The notes under the pieces were generated by a model, which saw only the letters and a program-made list of their open reading frames with translations, did no database searches and was not told the DNA's origin. Shown here piece after piece: positions 27,887-36,618 of a stretch of DNA of 64,000 bases; positions within the stretch are counted from its first letter, which is position 1, and each line of letters begins with the position of its first letter. The stretch is from JAKACA01 sp963769255 (GTDB lineage: Bacteria > Actinomycetota > Acidimicrobiia > Acidimicrobiales > Bog-793). The position numbers and the translations under genes are program-made. The stretch lies in NCBI GenBank assembly GCA_963769255.1, contig CAVYKV010000001.1, positions 682,001 to 746,000 on the forward strand. The letters are read 5' to 3'.

Positions 27887-28957
27887 GTGACGAGGACGGT
27901 GGCAGGCACGCCGTCTCCGGCGGGTGCCGGGTCTGCGACGCCCGCCCCGGACGCTTGCCCGGCAGTCGGAGAGGGGGAGGCGGGCGACGGCCCCGAGTGG
28001 CTCCCCTTGCTGGCCCTCGACCGGCGGCTCTTCGGCACGCAGGCGAAGCACACGATCGCGGAGCTCGCCGAGGCGAGCGCCGTCGAGATGTCCGTCGCCG
28101 GGCGGCTATGGCGGGCCATGGGCTTCACCCCGGTCGCCGGCGACGAGCCCGTCTTCGTCGACGACGACCTGGCGGCCTTGCAGCTGGCGGCCAAGGCCAT
28201 CGCCGACTCGGCCGACCCCAACGAGATCGTCTACCAGACCCGGGTCATGGCCGCTGCGCTGTCACGAGTGGCGGAGGTCGTGAGCGACGTCATCGTGCGC
28301 GACGTCGACCGGATGCTCCGCTCCGGCCAGAGCCCGGCGGAGATCGCCGACGCCATCTCGGCCGGCCCCGACGCCGGCGAGATCGACCGCCTCATCGGCT
28401 ACGTCTACCGCCGCCAGCTGAGGGCGGCCCTCTGGCGCAAGCTGGCCGATCCGGAGCACCTCGGGGGCCAGGAGTCGTTGACGGTGGGTTTCGTGGATCT
28501 CGTGCGCTTCACGGCCGTCACCGAGGACATCGCCGAGGAGCAGCTCGGGGACCTCGTCGACCGGTTCGAGAGCATCGTCTACGACCGGGTGACCGAGAGC
28601 GGCGGGCGTGTCGTGAAGATGATCGGGGACGAGGTCATGTTCGTGACCGAGGACGTGGAGCCGGCGACGCGGATCGCCGTCGACCTCGTGCGCAGCTTCG
28701 ACGCCGATCCGTCCGTGCCGACGGCGCGGGCAGGTCTCGCCTCCGGCCCCATGCTGGCCCACGGTGGCGACTACTTCGGGCCGGTCGTCAACCTGGCCGC
28801 ACGCATCGTCGACGTGGCACGGCCGTCCACCGTCGTCGTCTCGGCGGGCGTGCATGCCGCCCTCGCGCACCATGACGGGTTCGAGTGGCGCAAGCTGCCC
28901 GACAAGGCCTTGAAGGGGATCGGGCACACCGACCTCTTCGCCGTCTCGGGGCGGTGA
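27887..28957 (+). CDS. Class III adenylate cyclase with N-terminal regulatory domain (Rv1264-like)
   Basis: Predicted to make cAMP from ATP. 356 residues from GTG 27887. N-terminal about 190 residues (LLALDRRLFGTQAKHTIAELA, IADSADPNEIVYQTRVMAAAL) resemble the regulatory domain of M. tuberculosis Rv1264, which is autoinhibitory and pH-responsive. The catalytic domain has VGFVDLVRFTAVTEDI (first metal Asp), VVKMIGDEVMFV (second metal Asp and the purine-reading Lys) and GGDYFGPVVNLAARIV (Asn/Arg transition-state residues). All catalytic positions look present, so it should be active. Function of the regulatory domain here is inferred from that homologue. Confidence 0.87.
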   Translation: MTRTVAGTPSPAGAGSATPAPDACPAVGEGEAGDGPEWLPLLALDRRLFGTQAKHTIAELAEASAVEMSVAGRLWRAMGFTPVAGDEPVFVDDDLAALQLAAKAIADSADPNEIVYQTRVMAAALSRVAEVVSDVIVRDVDRMLRSGQSPAEIADAISAGPDAGEIDRLIGYVYRRQLRAALWRKLADPEHLGGQESLTVGFVDLVRFTAVTEDIAEEQLGDLVDRFESIVYDRVTESGGRVVKMIGDEVMFVTEDVEPATRIAVDLVRSFDADPSVPTARAGLASGPMLAHGGDYFGPVVNLAARIVDVARPSTVVVSAGVHAALAHHDGFEWRKLPDKALKGIGHTDLFAVSGR

Positions 28958-28964
28958 GCGAGCC

Positions 28965-29807
28965 TCAGCGCTCCGCCCGCATGAGGGTGCGCAGCTCCCG
29001 GTAGCCGAGGAGCCGCACGCCGGCCTGCTCGGCCTCCGCAGCGAGGCCCGCCGTGTCGACGAGCCAGGCATGGTCCTGCACGCGCCGCTCCCAGTCCGGC
29101 GACATGGCACGCAGTTCGGGAGTATCGAGGGCAGGGTGGAGATAGGCCTCCGTCACGCCCGGCTGCAAGCCCGAGATCGCCTGCGAGATGGCCGTGCGGC
29201 TCCCGATGGCGTTGCCGGCGACGTAGACGAAGTGGTCCGGGAAGACGACACCCCTTTCGGCGGCGAGCGACCGGAAGGGGAAGCCGATCCGCCGCTCCGT
29301 CTCGGCGCCGGAGAGCCGGAGGGGAAGCCCGAACTCGTCGGCGAGATCGAGGTAGGCGTCGAAGAACTCCGGCCGCAGCTGCAAGGTCCCCATGTGCGAG
29401 TCGACGTGGCTGACGTCGAAGCCCCACAGGATCGCCCGCTCGACCTGCGCCCGGCACTCCCGCCGCACCTCGTCGAGGTCGGCGTGCTCGAAGACGTCGG
29501 CGACGGTGCGGGGGAACCCCCCGTCGCCGTCGAGCAGGGAGGGCGCCTGCGTGATGGGGCCCCAGCGGTAGAGATCCCACTCGGCGTTGAGCGTGAGATG
29601 GACGCCGACGTCCTCCCCCCGGTACTCGGCGGCCGCCCCGCGGGCCCACGGGCAGGGGACCATGAGGGAGGCGGAGGTGGCGGCGCCGTTGCGGAGGGCG
29701 TCGTACACGCCGGCGTTGGCCGCCTGCGAGCTTCCCAGGTCGTCGCAGTTGACGATGAGGAGGCGGTCGCTGGCGGCGTACCCGAGTCGCTCGGCGAGGG
29801 TCGTCAC
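28965..29807 (-). CDS. YdjC/ChbG-like carbohydrate deacetylase
   Basis: Predicted metal-dependent deacetylase of N-acetylated sugars, 280 residues. LLIVNCDDLGSSQAANAG carries the family NxDDxG metal motif with Cys in place of Ala; VGVHLTLNAEW gives the GxHLxL loop; VSHVDSHMGTLQLRP holds the second His pair; VTEAYLHPALD the last conserved His. GTG 29807 is chosen (VTTLAERLGYAASD); ATG 29883 is possible but adds 25 unconserved residues. Convergent with the cyclase gene. Confidence 0.82.
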   Translation of the reverse strand: MTTLAERLGYAASDRLLIVNCDDLGSSQAANAGVYDALRNGAATSASLMVPCPWARGAAAEYRGEDVGVHLTLNAEWDLYRWGPITQAPSLLDGDGGFPRTVADVFEHADLDEVRRECRAQVERAILWGFDVSHVDSHMGTLQLRPEFFDAYLDLADEFGLPLRLSGAETERRIGFPFRSLAAERGVVFPDHFVYVAGNAIGSRTAISQAISGLQPGVTEAYLHPALDTPELRAMSPDWERRVQDHAWLVDTAGLAAEAEQAGVRLLGYRELRTLMRAER

Positions 29808-29957
29808 ATGAGGCAACGTAGCGGGCGCACCCGCCGCGTCGGTCGCCGGCGATCGACATTGCTGTAGGGGCTTGGACACCATTTTGAGGCATGACCGCCG
29901 ACACGAATGCCCCCGTCGGTCGCCAGGGCGGCCACCCCGCCTCAGTAGGATGCGCCG

Positions 29958-30926
29958 ATGTCCCGCTACGGCCTCACGATCCCTTACGACCGCACGCCGC
30001 TTGCCGACTCCCGGGCCCTCGTCGACGAGATCGCCGAGCTCGGCTACAGCGACGTCTGGACAGCGGAGGCGAGCGGCACGGACGGTTTCACGCCCCTCGC
30101 CATGGCGGCGGCCTGGCAAGGCGGGCTGCGGCTCGGCACGGCCATCATCCCGTCGTTCACGCGGGGTCCCGCCACGCTCGCCATGTGCGCCGCCACCCTC
30201 GCCGAGGCCGCCCCAGGGCGTTTCCAACTGGGCATCGGGACCTCGTCGGACGTCATCGTCGAGCGGTGGAACGGCATCGCCTTCGAGGAGCCGTACCGCC
30301 GAAACCGCGACATGGTGCGATTCCTCCGCGCCGCTCTCGCAGGCGAGAAGGTGTCCGAGGACTACGACACCTTCAGCGTAAAGGGTTTCCGCCTCGACCG
30401 TCCGCCCGCCGTCCCGCCGCCCATCCTCGTGGCTGCCCTGCGGCCCGGCATGCTGCGGCTGGCGGGCCGCCTTGGTGACGGCACCATCATCAACTGGCTG
30501 TCGGCGGAGGACGTGTTGCGGATCGTGCCGGAGGTCGGGCCGGGCAAGGACATCGTGGCCCGGATCTATGTCTGCCCGAACGAGGACGCCGCCACGGTGC
30601 GCTCGAGCGCCAAGCTGCTCATCGCCGCCTACCTGAACGTCGAGGTGTACGCGCTCTTCCAGGAGTGGCTGGGGCGGGGCCCACAACTGCAAGCCATGTG
30701 GGACCTCTGGCGTGCCGGCGACCGCAAGGCCGCCGTGGCGTCGGTGCCCGACTCCGTCGTCGACGAGCTCATCGTGCACGGCACGCCGGAGCAGTGCCGG
30801 GAGCACATCGATCGCTACGTCGCCAACGGTGTCACCATCCCCGTCCTCATGCCGCTGCCCTTCGGGCTCGACGCCCGGGACGCCGTGCGGGCGCTGGCCC
30901 CGTCGCCGGGGGCCGCTGGCAGCTGA
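29958..30926 (+). CDS. LLM-class F420-dependent oxidoreductase
   Basis: 322-residue luciferase-like TIM barrel; the subgroup in actinobacteria uses F420 rather than FMN. Characteristic segments: ALVDEIAELGYSDVWTAEA, GLRLGTAIIPSFTRGP, GRFQLGIGTSSDVIVERWNG, and the C-terminal HGTPEQCREHIDRYVANGV. ATG 29958. No cofactor-biosynthesis gene is nearby. Substrate unknown. Confidence 0.87.
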   Translation: MSRYGLTIPYDRTPLADSRALVDEIAELGYSDVWTAEASGTDGFTPLAMAAAWQGGLRLGTAIIPSFTRGPATLAMCAATLAEAAPGRFQLGIGTSSDVIVERWNGIAFEEPYRRNRDMVRFLRAALAGEKVSEDYDTFSVKGFRLDRPPAVPPPILVAALRPGMLRLAGRLGDGTIINWLSAEDVLRIVPEVGPGKDIVARIYVCPNEDAATVRSSAKLLIAAYLNVEVYALFQEWLGRGPQLQAMWDLWRAGDRKAAVASVPDSVVDELIVHGTPEQCREHIDRYVANGVTIPVLMPLPFGLDARDAVRALAPSPGAAGS

Positions 30927-30932
30927 GGGCCT

Positions 30933-30953
30933 TTCCCGGGGCCACTTCGGGAA
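30933..30953 (+). terminator. Hairpin after the F420 oxidoreductase gene
   Basis: TTCCCG-N9-CGGGAA, 7 nt after the stop at 30926. No U-tract. Short stem, so support is moderate. Confidence 0.35.
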
Positions 30954-31005
30954 GGAGACGAGCATCCGCGAATCGCGGAGGCCCGGGACCTAGCCTGGCC
31001 CGGAG

Positions 31006-31860
31006 ATGTCCCTTGCGCTCCCCTCGACGTTGACGCCCTCGAAGATCAGCGCCTTCACGAGCTGCCCGCTGTCGTTCCGGTTCTCCGTCGTCGAGCGCCT
31101 CCCGGAGGCCCCGTCGCTGCCGGCCGTGAAGGGCACGCTCGTGCACCGGGCCCTGCAGTTGCTCTTCTCCGAGCGCGAGGCGGGCCAGCGCGACCGGCCG
31201 GAGGGCGAGTCCGCCCTCCTGCGCGCCTGGAACGAGATGCGATCCTCGGAGGAGGCTGCCGGCCTCGGCCTCGACGAGAGCGAGGAGGACGCCTTCCTCC
31301 GCGACGCTTCCCTCCTTCTCGGTCGCTACTTCGAGCTGGAGGATCCGAACTCGGTGACGGCCGTCGGCCTCGAGCTGGACCTCCGAGTCGAGATCGAGGG
31401 CCTCACGCTACGCGGCATCATCGACCGCCTCGACCGCCTCCCGGACGGCACCCTGGCCGTCGTCGACTACAAGACGGGACGGGCGCCGCGGGCCGAGCAG
31501 TCGCGCTCGCGCCTCTCGGCCGTCCAGCTCTACGCCTTCCTCTGCGAGCAGGTGCTCGGGCTGCGACCGACCGTCGTGCGGCTCATGTACCTGCGTGACC
31601 GCGTCGTCGTGTCGGCCGACGCCACCGACCAGTCGCTGCGTGGTGTCCACCAGCGGGCGAGGGCGGTATGGGCCGCCATCGAGCGCGCCTGCGAGCGCGA
31701 CGACTTCCGGCCCAACCCGTCACTGCTGTGCAAGTGGTGCTCGTTCCAGGAGTTCTGCCCGGCCTACGGGGGAGATCCGGCCCGTGCCGCCACCCTGCTC
31801 GCCGGTGTGGCCCCGCGGGTTCGGCCACGAAGCGAGGTGGCCGCTACGCTGCCGGCCTGA
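31006..31860 (+). CDS. RecB-type PD-(D/E)XK nuclease with Fe-S cysteines
   Basis: 284-residue standalone exonuclease domain (RecB C-terminal/Cas4 superfamily). LTPSKISAFTSCPLSFRF supplies the first Cys; KGTLVHRALQLLF the motif I His; GIIDRLDRLPDGTLAVVDYKTGR the catalytic Asp and the DxK pair; LLCKWCSFQEFCPAY the last three Cys. The four Cys are those that hold a 4Fe-4S cluster in AddB/Cas4-like enzymes. No cas gene or helicase is adjacent, so a general repair role is more likely than CRISPR adaptation. Confidence 0.88.
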   Translation: MSLALPSTLTPSKISAFTSCPLSFRFSVVERLPEAPSLPAVKGTLVHRALQLLFSEREAGQRDRPEGESALLRAWNEMRSSEEAAGLGLDESEEDAFLRDASLLLGRYFELEDPNSVTAVGLELDLRVEIEGLTLRGIIDRLDRLPDGTLAVVDYKTGRAPRAEQSRSRLSAVQLYAFLCEQVLGLRPTVVRLMYLRDRVVVSADATDQSLRGVHQRARAVWAAIERACERDDFRPNPSLLCKWCSFQEFCPAYGGDPARAATLLAGVAPRVRPRSEVAATLPA

Positions 31861-31883
31861 CCTTTCTTGCCTCGAAGTCACCG

Positions 31884-32444
31884 GTGAGCACGCTGCACGA
31901 CGAGATCGGGCGGATCGACGAGGACGTCGACGGGTGGTTCGCGCAGCTGCGGGGGAACCCCGCGGCGGACCGCCTCTTCTACACGGCCTCCGCTCTCGGC
32001 GAGTTCGGCCTCCTGTGGGTGATGCTGTCGCTCGTGCGGGCGCTGCGGGGGCGCCCCGGGGACGCCCGCTCGGCGCTGCGGGCCGGGTGCGGTTGTGTGA
32101 TCGAGTTCCTGCTCGTCAACGTCGTCCTCAAGTCGCTCTTCCGGCGCCGTCGCCCCCTCGCCCCCGTCCAGCACCCGCTGCCCTTCCGCCAGCCGCTCAC
32201 CTCCAGCTTCCCGAGCGGGCACGCCACAGCCGCCTTCTGCGCCGCCACGCTCCTCGCCGAGGGGGAGCCGTCGGCGCCCCTCTACTACCTGGCGGCCGCC
32301 GTCGTCGCCACGAGCCGCATCCACGTCCGGATCCATCACGCTTCCGACGTCGCCGGCGGCATCGTGATCGGGACGATCCTCGGCCGCATCGGCCGCACGC
32401 TGGTGCCGCTGCAAGCGGCCCGGAAAGGAGCACGTAGGACATGA
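31884..32444 (+). CDS. PAP2-family phosphatase (membrane)
   Basis: Lipid phosphatase-type protein, 186 residues, GTG 31884 (VSTLHDEIGRIDEDVDGWF). Signature blocks: KSLFRRRRPLAP (motif 1), SSFPSGHATAAF (motif 2 with the His acid), SRIHVRIHHASDVAGG (motif 3 with the His nucleophile). Several hydrophobic helices surround them. Ends in an ATGA overlap with purE, so the two are translationally coupled despite unrelated roles. Substrate may be an undecaprenyl- or phosphatidyl-phosphate. Confidence 0.84.
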   Translation: MSTLHDEIGRIDEDVDGWFAQLRGNPAADRLFYTASALGEFGLLWVMLSLVRALRGRPGDARSALRAGCGCVIEFLLVNVVLKSLFRRRRPLAPVQHPLPFRQPLTSSFPSGHATAAFCAATLLAEGEPSAPLYYLAAAVVATSRIHVRIHHASDVAGGIVIGTILGRIGRTLVPLQAARKGARRT

Positions 32445-32947
32445 CGGTCGCCATCGTGATGGGGAGCGACTCCGATCTCGGCGTCATGCGGCAGGCGGCC
32501 GACGCCCTTGACGAGTTCTCCGTTCCCTGGGAGATGCGGGTGCTCTCGGCCCACCGCACGCCGGACGAGACGCTCGCCTACGCTCGCGCCGCCGCCTCCA
32601 ACGGCATCGACGTCGTCATCGCCGGAGCCGGCGGGGCCGCCCACCTCCCTGGCGTCATCGCCGCCGTGACCACGCTGCCGGTGATCGGCGTCCCCATCGG
32701 CCTCGCCAAGCTCGACGGCCTCGACTCGCTCCTGTCGATCGTGCAGATGCCGAAGGGCATCCCCGTCGCCACGGTGGCGATCGACGGCGCCCGCAACGCC
32801 GGGCTGCTCGCCGTGCGCATGCTGGCGATCTCCGACCCCGCCCTGCGGGAGCAGCTCACCGCCCACGCCGGTCGCATTGCCGCTGAGGTGCGGGAGAAGG
32901 ACCGCGCCCTGCAGGAGAAGCTGGCCGCCGAGGTGCCGCCGGGCTGA
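32441..32947 (+). CDS. purE: N5-carboxyaminoimidazole ribonucleotide mutase
   Basis: Purine biosynthesis: N5-CAIR to CAIR. 168 residues; TVAIVMGSDSDLGVMRQAAD is the phosphate-binding start, VLSAHRTPDETLAYA carries the catalytic His, GAGGAAHLPGVIAAVTTLPV the second conserved loop. Class I PurE length. The PurK partner is not in the window. ATG 32441 overlaps the phosphatase stop. Confidence 0.95.
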   Translation: MTVAIVMGSDSDLGVMRQAADALDEFSVPWEMRVLSAHRTPDETLAYARAAASNGIDVVIAGAGGAAHLPGVIAAVTTLPVIGVPIGLAKLDGLDSLLSIVQMPKGIPVATVAIDGARNAGLLAVRMLAISDPALREQLTAHAGRIAAEVREKDRALQEKLAAEVPPG

Positions 32948-32990
32948 ACCGCCCGCTGCGCGCGGCCGCCCACTGCGCACGACGGCCCGC

Positions 32991-33869
32991 TCAGCCGGCC
33001 GGCCGCTCCGGCGGCGCCGAGAAGCAGGCCGCCATCGAGGCGGCCACGACGGCGGGCTGCGACATGGGACCGAAGTGGTCGAGCCCGTCCAGCACCTCCA
33101 GCCGTGCCGCCCCGCCGAGGGAGCGGAGGCGACCGGCGACGGCGCCGAGCAACTCCTCGCCGAAGTCGTCCGTGAGGCTGCCGCAGGCGAGGTCGACGGG
33201 ACAGGCGACGTCCCCGAGGCGGGCGTAGGCGTCGTGGCCCCGGGCGTTGGCGTAGATGCGCGCCTCGTCGACGGGACGGCAGAGCAACCGGACCTCCTCC
33301 CCCTCGCTGGCGAAGCCGTGCTCGACGTAGGCGCTCAGGACGGCGGGGTGGAGGACGGAGAGGGGAGGCTTCGAGGCGTAATTGACGGCCGCCTCGTCCG
33401 TCGAGGCGAAGCGCTGGCGCCGCCGCAGCGTCGCCTCCACGATGGGTACGTCGAAGCGGGCCGGGAACGGGTCGATGTTCGGCTCCACGATGGGCTCGTA
33501 GCAGTAGAGGTGACGGAAGGTGCCGGCCTGCCTTTCCTCGGCGAGCAGGAGGGCGGTGCCCCCGCAGGAGTGGCCGAAGGCGTACGGCCGTTGCAGGCCG
33601 AGGGCGGCGACGACGGCGAGGACGTCGTCGCCGAAGGGAGCCCACTCCCCGGCCCAGCCGGGGGCGGCGCGGGAGGCGCCGTGGGCCCGGAAGTCGAAGG
33701 CGTAGCAGTGGAACGACGGGAGGTCCGACCCCAGCTCGGCGAGCACGAGGCCGTGGAAGCCGGTGGCATGGGCGAACAGGAGCGGGGGCCCGTCGCCGCC
33801 GAGGTCGAAGGCGGCGAGCTCCGAGCCGTCGGCGGAGCGGAGGCGCAGCGTCGGGGCCGTCTCGGGCAT
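32991..33869 (-). CDS. Alpha/beta hydrolase (carboxylesterase-like)
   Basis: 292 residues from ATG 33869 (a GTG three codons upstream is possible). LLFAHATGFHGLV gives the oxyanion His-Ala loop, FGHSCGGTALLLAEE the nucleophile Ser elbow, CGSLTDDFGEE the acid region, and DGLDHFGPMSQP the catalytic His. Convergent with purE. The family covers many esterases and lactonases; no further specificity can be read. Confidence 0.83.
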   Translation of the reverse strand: MPETAPTLRLRSADGSELAAFDLGGDGPPLLFAHATGFHGLVLAELGSDLPSFHCYAFDFRAHGASRAAPGWAGEWAPFGDDVLAVVAALGLQRPYAFGHSCGGTALLLAEERQAGTFRHLYCYEPIVEPNIDPFPARFDVPIVEATLRRRQRFASTDEAAVNYASKPPLSVLHPAVLSAYVEHGFASEGEEVRLLCRPVDEARIYANARGHDAYARLGDVACPVDLACGSLTDDFGEELLGAVAGRLRSLGGAARLEVLDGLDHFGPMSQPAVVAASMAACFSAPPERPAG

Positions 33870-33907
33870 CCTCGGCACGATAGCGAGGGGTCCGGGTAGT
33901 AGAAACG

Positions 33908-34693
33908 ATGCCCGTGGAGCACCTCCTCGCCGCCCAGGGGGGCGGCCAGGTGCTGCTCCTCGTCCTCGCCGGCCTCGGGGCCGGAACGGTCAACGGCGTC
34001 GCCGGCGGTGGGACGCTCGTGTCCTTCCCTGCTCTCCTCGCCGTGGGCGTGCCGGCATTGCAGGCGAACGTGACCTCGACGCTCGGCATCTGGCCCGGGT
34101 ACCTCGGCGGCGTGGCAGGCTTTCGCTCCGAGGTTCGCCAGCAGCCGGCCCGTCGCCTCCTCACGTTGTCGTCGGTCGCCCTCGTCGGTGCCACGGGCGG
34201 AGGCATCCTCTTGCTGCTCACACCAAGCAGCGCCTTCAAGGCGGTCGTGCCCTATCTCGTGCTCGCCGCCTCGGGGCTGTTTGCCGTGCAGCCGGTGCTC
34301 ACGGCTCGCCTCCGGCGCAAGGGCCGGGCCTCCGGTGAGGGCAGCCTTCCGCTGGCGGCGGCGGGGACCCTGCTCGGCTCCGTGTACGGGGGCTACTTCG
34401 GCGCCGGCCTCGGCGTCATCCTGTTCGCGCTGCTGGCACTCACGTTGCCCGACGACCTCGTTCGCACGAACGGTCTACGGGCCGTCCTCTCGCTCACCGT
34501 GAACACGGCGGCTGCCGTCGTCTTCCTCGTCGCCGCCCACGTCGCCTGGGGCGACGCCGGCCTCCTGGCCGGCTCGAGCCTTGTCGGCGGCTACGCCGGC
34601 GCCCGGCTGGCGAGGCGCCTGCCGCCCCTCGTCTTCCGGGTGCTCGTCATCGCCCTCGGGCTGCTGACGGCCGGGCGCCTCCTCGCCGGCTGA
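33908..34693 (+). CDS. TSUP-family permease (TauE/SafE-like)
   Basis: 261-residue membrane protein with about eight hydrophobic segments. GLGAGTVNGVAGGGTLVSFP in the first repeat and GSVYGGYFGAGLGVILFALL in the second are the paired family motifs. Family members export or import sulfur compounds or organic anions such as sulfite, sulfoacetate and 4-toluenesulfonate. Start ATG 33908. Its 3' end overlaps that of the convergent ligD polymerase gene by 47 bp. Confidence 0.87.
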   Translation: MPVEHLLAAQGGGQVLLLVLAGLGAGTVNGVAGGGTLVSFPALLAVGVPALQANVTSTLGIWPGYLGGVAGFRSEVRQQPARRLLTLSSVALVGATGGGILLLLTPSSAFKAVVPYLVLAASGLFAVQPVLTARLRRKGRASGEGSLPLAAAGTLLGSVYGGYFGAGLGVILFALLALTLPDDLVRTNGLRAVLSLTVNTAAAVVFLVAAHVAWGDAGLLAGSSLVGGYAGARLARRLPPLVFRVLVIALGLLTAGRLLAG

Positions 34694-35618
34694 GCGGGGC
34701 CGTCCCCGCAGCCGGACCGAGCACGCCGGCGAAGAGATCCCCGGAGCGCTCCACCCGGCGCAGAACGGCCTCGGGCGAGAAGGCGAGACGCTCCACCGCT
34801 CCGGTGGCGCAGCCCTCCACTTCATCCCACGTGACCGGTGTCGAGACGGACGGCTCCGGGAGGGCTCGCATGGAATAGGGCGAGACGGTCGTCTTTGCCG
34901 GGTTGTTCTGGCTCCAGTCGATGAGGATCTTCGCCCTGCGGAGCGCCTTTGCCATGTTGGAGACCACGAGATCCGGCCGGTCGGCTTCCACGGCCTCGGC
35001 GATCTCGTGGGCGAAGGCGTTCACGTCCTCGCCGCCGAGACGGTTGCCGGCGAGGGATCCGTAGAGCTGGAGGCCCTTCGAGCCGCTCGTTTTCGGGAGG
35101 AGGATGAGGCCGTCGGCCTCGAGGCGGTCCCGCAGGAGAAGGGCCACCTCGGAGCACTCGACGATGGTGGCGGGCGGTCCGGGGTCGAGGTCGAAGACGA
35201 CCTGGTCGCGCCCTAGCGGCGTGCCCTCGGCGTCCACGCGCCACATCGGGGTGTGGAACTCGATGGAGGCGAGGTTGGCGAACCAGACGAGCCCGGCGAG
35301 ATCCTCCACGACGGCGTACCGGTTCGTGTCGGCGCCCTTCGCCTTGCGGGCGAGCACGACGGTGCGGAGCCAGGGCGGGGCGTGCTTCGGCACGTTCTTC
35401 TCGATGAAGGAGGGCGCCTCGACGCCGTTCGGGAAGCGCTTGGTGGTGAGCGGCCGCCCCGTGACGTGAGGCAGCATGACGGGGGCGATCTTGGCGTAGT
35501 AGTCGATGAGCTCGCCCTTCGTGAAGCCCGTGGCCGGGTACAGGGGCTTGTCGAGGTTCGAGAGGCTGAGCTCCCGCCCGCCGACGGTCACCTGCACTCG
35601 TTCGTTCGATGGGCTCAC
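34647..35618 (-). CDS. ligD: LigD-type DNA polymerase domain, stand-alone (NHEJ)
   Basis: 323 residues, the polymerase/primase module of bacterial NHEJ ligase D as its own gene. LSNLDKPLYPATGFTKGELIDYYAKIA starts the fold; RPLTTKRFPNGVEAPSFIEK, VFDLDPGPPATI (metal Asp pair), PKTSGSKGLQLYGSL (phosphate-binding SGSKG-like loop) and MAKALRRAKILIDWSQNNPAKT are conserved. No ligase or phosphoesterase domain is fused. GTG 35618 is used because the upstream reading is low-complexity and overlaps a divergent start. Confidence 0.9.
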   Translation of the reverse strand: MSPSNERVQVTVGGRELSLSNLDKPLYPATGFTKGELIDYYAKIAPVMLPHVTGRPLTTKRFPNGVEAPSFIEKNVPKHAPPWLRTVVLARKAKGADTNRYAVVEDLAGLVWFANLASIEFHTPMWRVDAEGTPLGRDQVVFDLDPGPPATIVECSEVALLLRDRLEADGLILLPKTSGSKGLQLYGSLAGNRLGGEDVNAFAHEIAEAVEADRPDLVVSNMAKALRRAKILIDWSQNNPAKTTVSPYSMRALPEPSVSTPVTWDEVEGCATGAVERLAFSPEAVLRRVERSGDLFAGVLGPAAGTAPLSRRGGARPSAARGR

Positions 35619-35685
35619 GGCACCATCCTTCCCCGTCGAGCCGGTGGCATGCCGGAACCCTTGCCGGCGGTCATAGGCTTGGGCC

Positions 35686-36084
35686 ATGACGATCCCCGTT
35701 GAGCTCGCCGCCCTCGGCGCCCGTGTCGAGGAGTACGGCGCGCAGGCGTACCTCCTCACGGCCGGCCCCGACGGCCGCCCCCACAGCGTAGGGCTGCCGG
35801 TGAAGTGGTCCGACGGCCTCCTCCTGGCAGAACCCGGCAACCGGTCCCTCGCCAACGCGGCGGCGCATCCCCTCGTCGCCCTCCTGTGGCCACCGCCCAC
35901 CGAGGGCGGCTACACGCTCATCGTGGACGCCGACGTCGTCTCCACGCGCGGGTCAGGCGCCGGCGACAACGAGGTGACGCTGCGCCCGACGAAGGCGGTG
36001 CTGCACCGTCCGGCCGGGGAGGCGCCGGCCGGGGCGACCGGCTGCGTCGCCGACTGCGTCCCGGTCTACAAGCAAGTCTCCTAG
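35686..36084 (+). CDS. Pyridoxamine-5'-phosphate-oxidase-like split-barrel protein
   Basis: 132-residue split beta-barrel of the PNPOx-like/FDR class. QAYLLTAGPDGRPHSVGLPV is the first strand pair, followed by NRSLANAAAHPLVALLWPPP, the usual flavin-phosphate loop region. These barrels bind FMN, F420 or haem. ATG 35686, divergent from the LigD polymerase gene with 67 bp between. Cofactor and substrate unknown. Confidence 0.7.
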   Translation: MTIPVELAALGARVEEYGAQAYLLTAGPDGRPHSVGLPVKWSDGLLLAEPGNRSLANAAAHPLVALLWPPPTEGGYTLIVDADVVSTRGSGAGDNEVTLRPTKAVLHRPAGEAPAGATGCVADCVPVYKQVS

Positions 36085-36136
36085 ACGAGGCGTCAGGACA
36101 ACCGACACCACCGAGACCAGCCGGGGAGGACATGAC

Positions 36137-36547
36137 ATGGAGATCGCCAAGGCACAGGAGTTCCTGCGTCACCACCACCGCGCCGTGTTCCAGACCCGGC
36201 GCAAGGACGCTTCGCCGCAGCTCTCGCCGGTGTCGTGCGCCCTCGGCGAAGACGGGCGAGCCGTCGTGTCGACACGGGAAGGCGCCGCCAAGGCGCGCAA
36301 CGCCCGCCGCGACCCACGCGTGTCGCTCTGCGTCTTCGGCGAGGCCTTCTTCGGTGAGTGGGTGCAGATCGACGGCACGGCCGAGGTGATCTCCCTCCCC
36401 GAGGCGATGGACGGCCTCGTGGCCTACTACCGGGCCGTCAGCGGAGAGCACCCCGACTGGGACGAGTACCGCCGTGCCATGGTCGAGGAGCGGCGCGTGC
36501 TCGTCGCCATCACCATCGAGCGGGCCGGACCGGACTGGGGTGGCTGA
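36137..36547 (+). CDS. PPOX-class F420-dependent enzyme-like protein
   Basis: 136 residues. HHRAVFQTRRKDASPQLSPV, VVSTREGAAKARNARRDPRV and VQIDGTAEVISLPEA are the typical three blocks of the actinobacterial PPOX/FDOR-B family, which use F420 for reductions such as biliverdin and quinone. Strong ribosome site GGGGAGGA before ATG 36137. Paralogous in fold with the preceding gene (52 nt upstream). Confidence 0.83.
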   Translation: MEIAKAQEFLRHHHRAVFQTRRKDASPQLSPVSCALGEDGRAVVSTREGAAKARNARRDPRVSLCVFGEAFFGEWVQIDGTAEVISLPEAMDGLVAYYRAVSGEHPDWDEYRRAMVEERRVLVAITIERAGPDWGG

Positions 36548-36618
36548 GGCCACAGGGGCGACCGCCGATGGCCGCAGCCGCCTGGAATCGGCCGGCTCCG
36601 AGCCCTAGCGTGACGCCC

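Noticed and set aside
31006..31860. RecB-type nuclease as Cas4
   Set aside because: Cys and PD-DxK motifs are compatible, but no cas1, cas2 or repeats lie nearby, and similar nucleases are common in actinobacterial repair.
32441..32947. PAP2-purE overlap as a functional operon
   Set aside because: The overlap shows coupling, but the roles are unrelated and compact genomes often do this; no functional conclusion is drawn.
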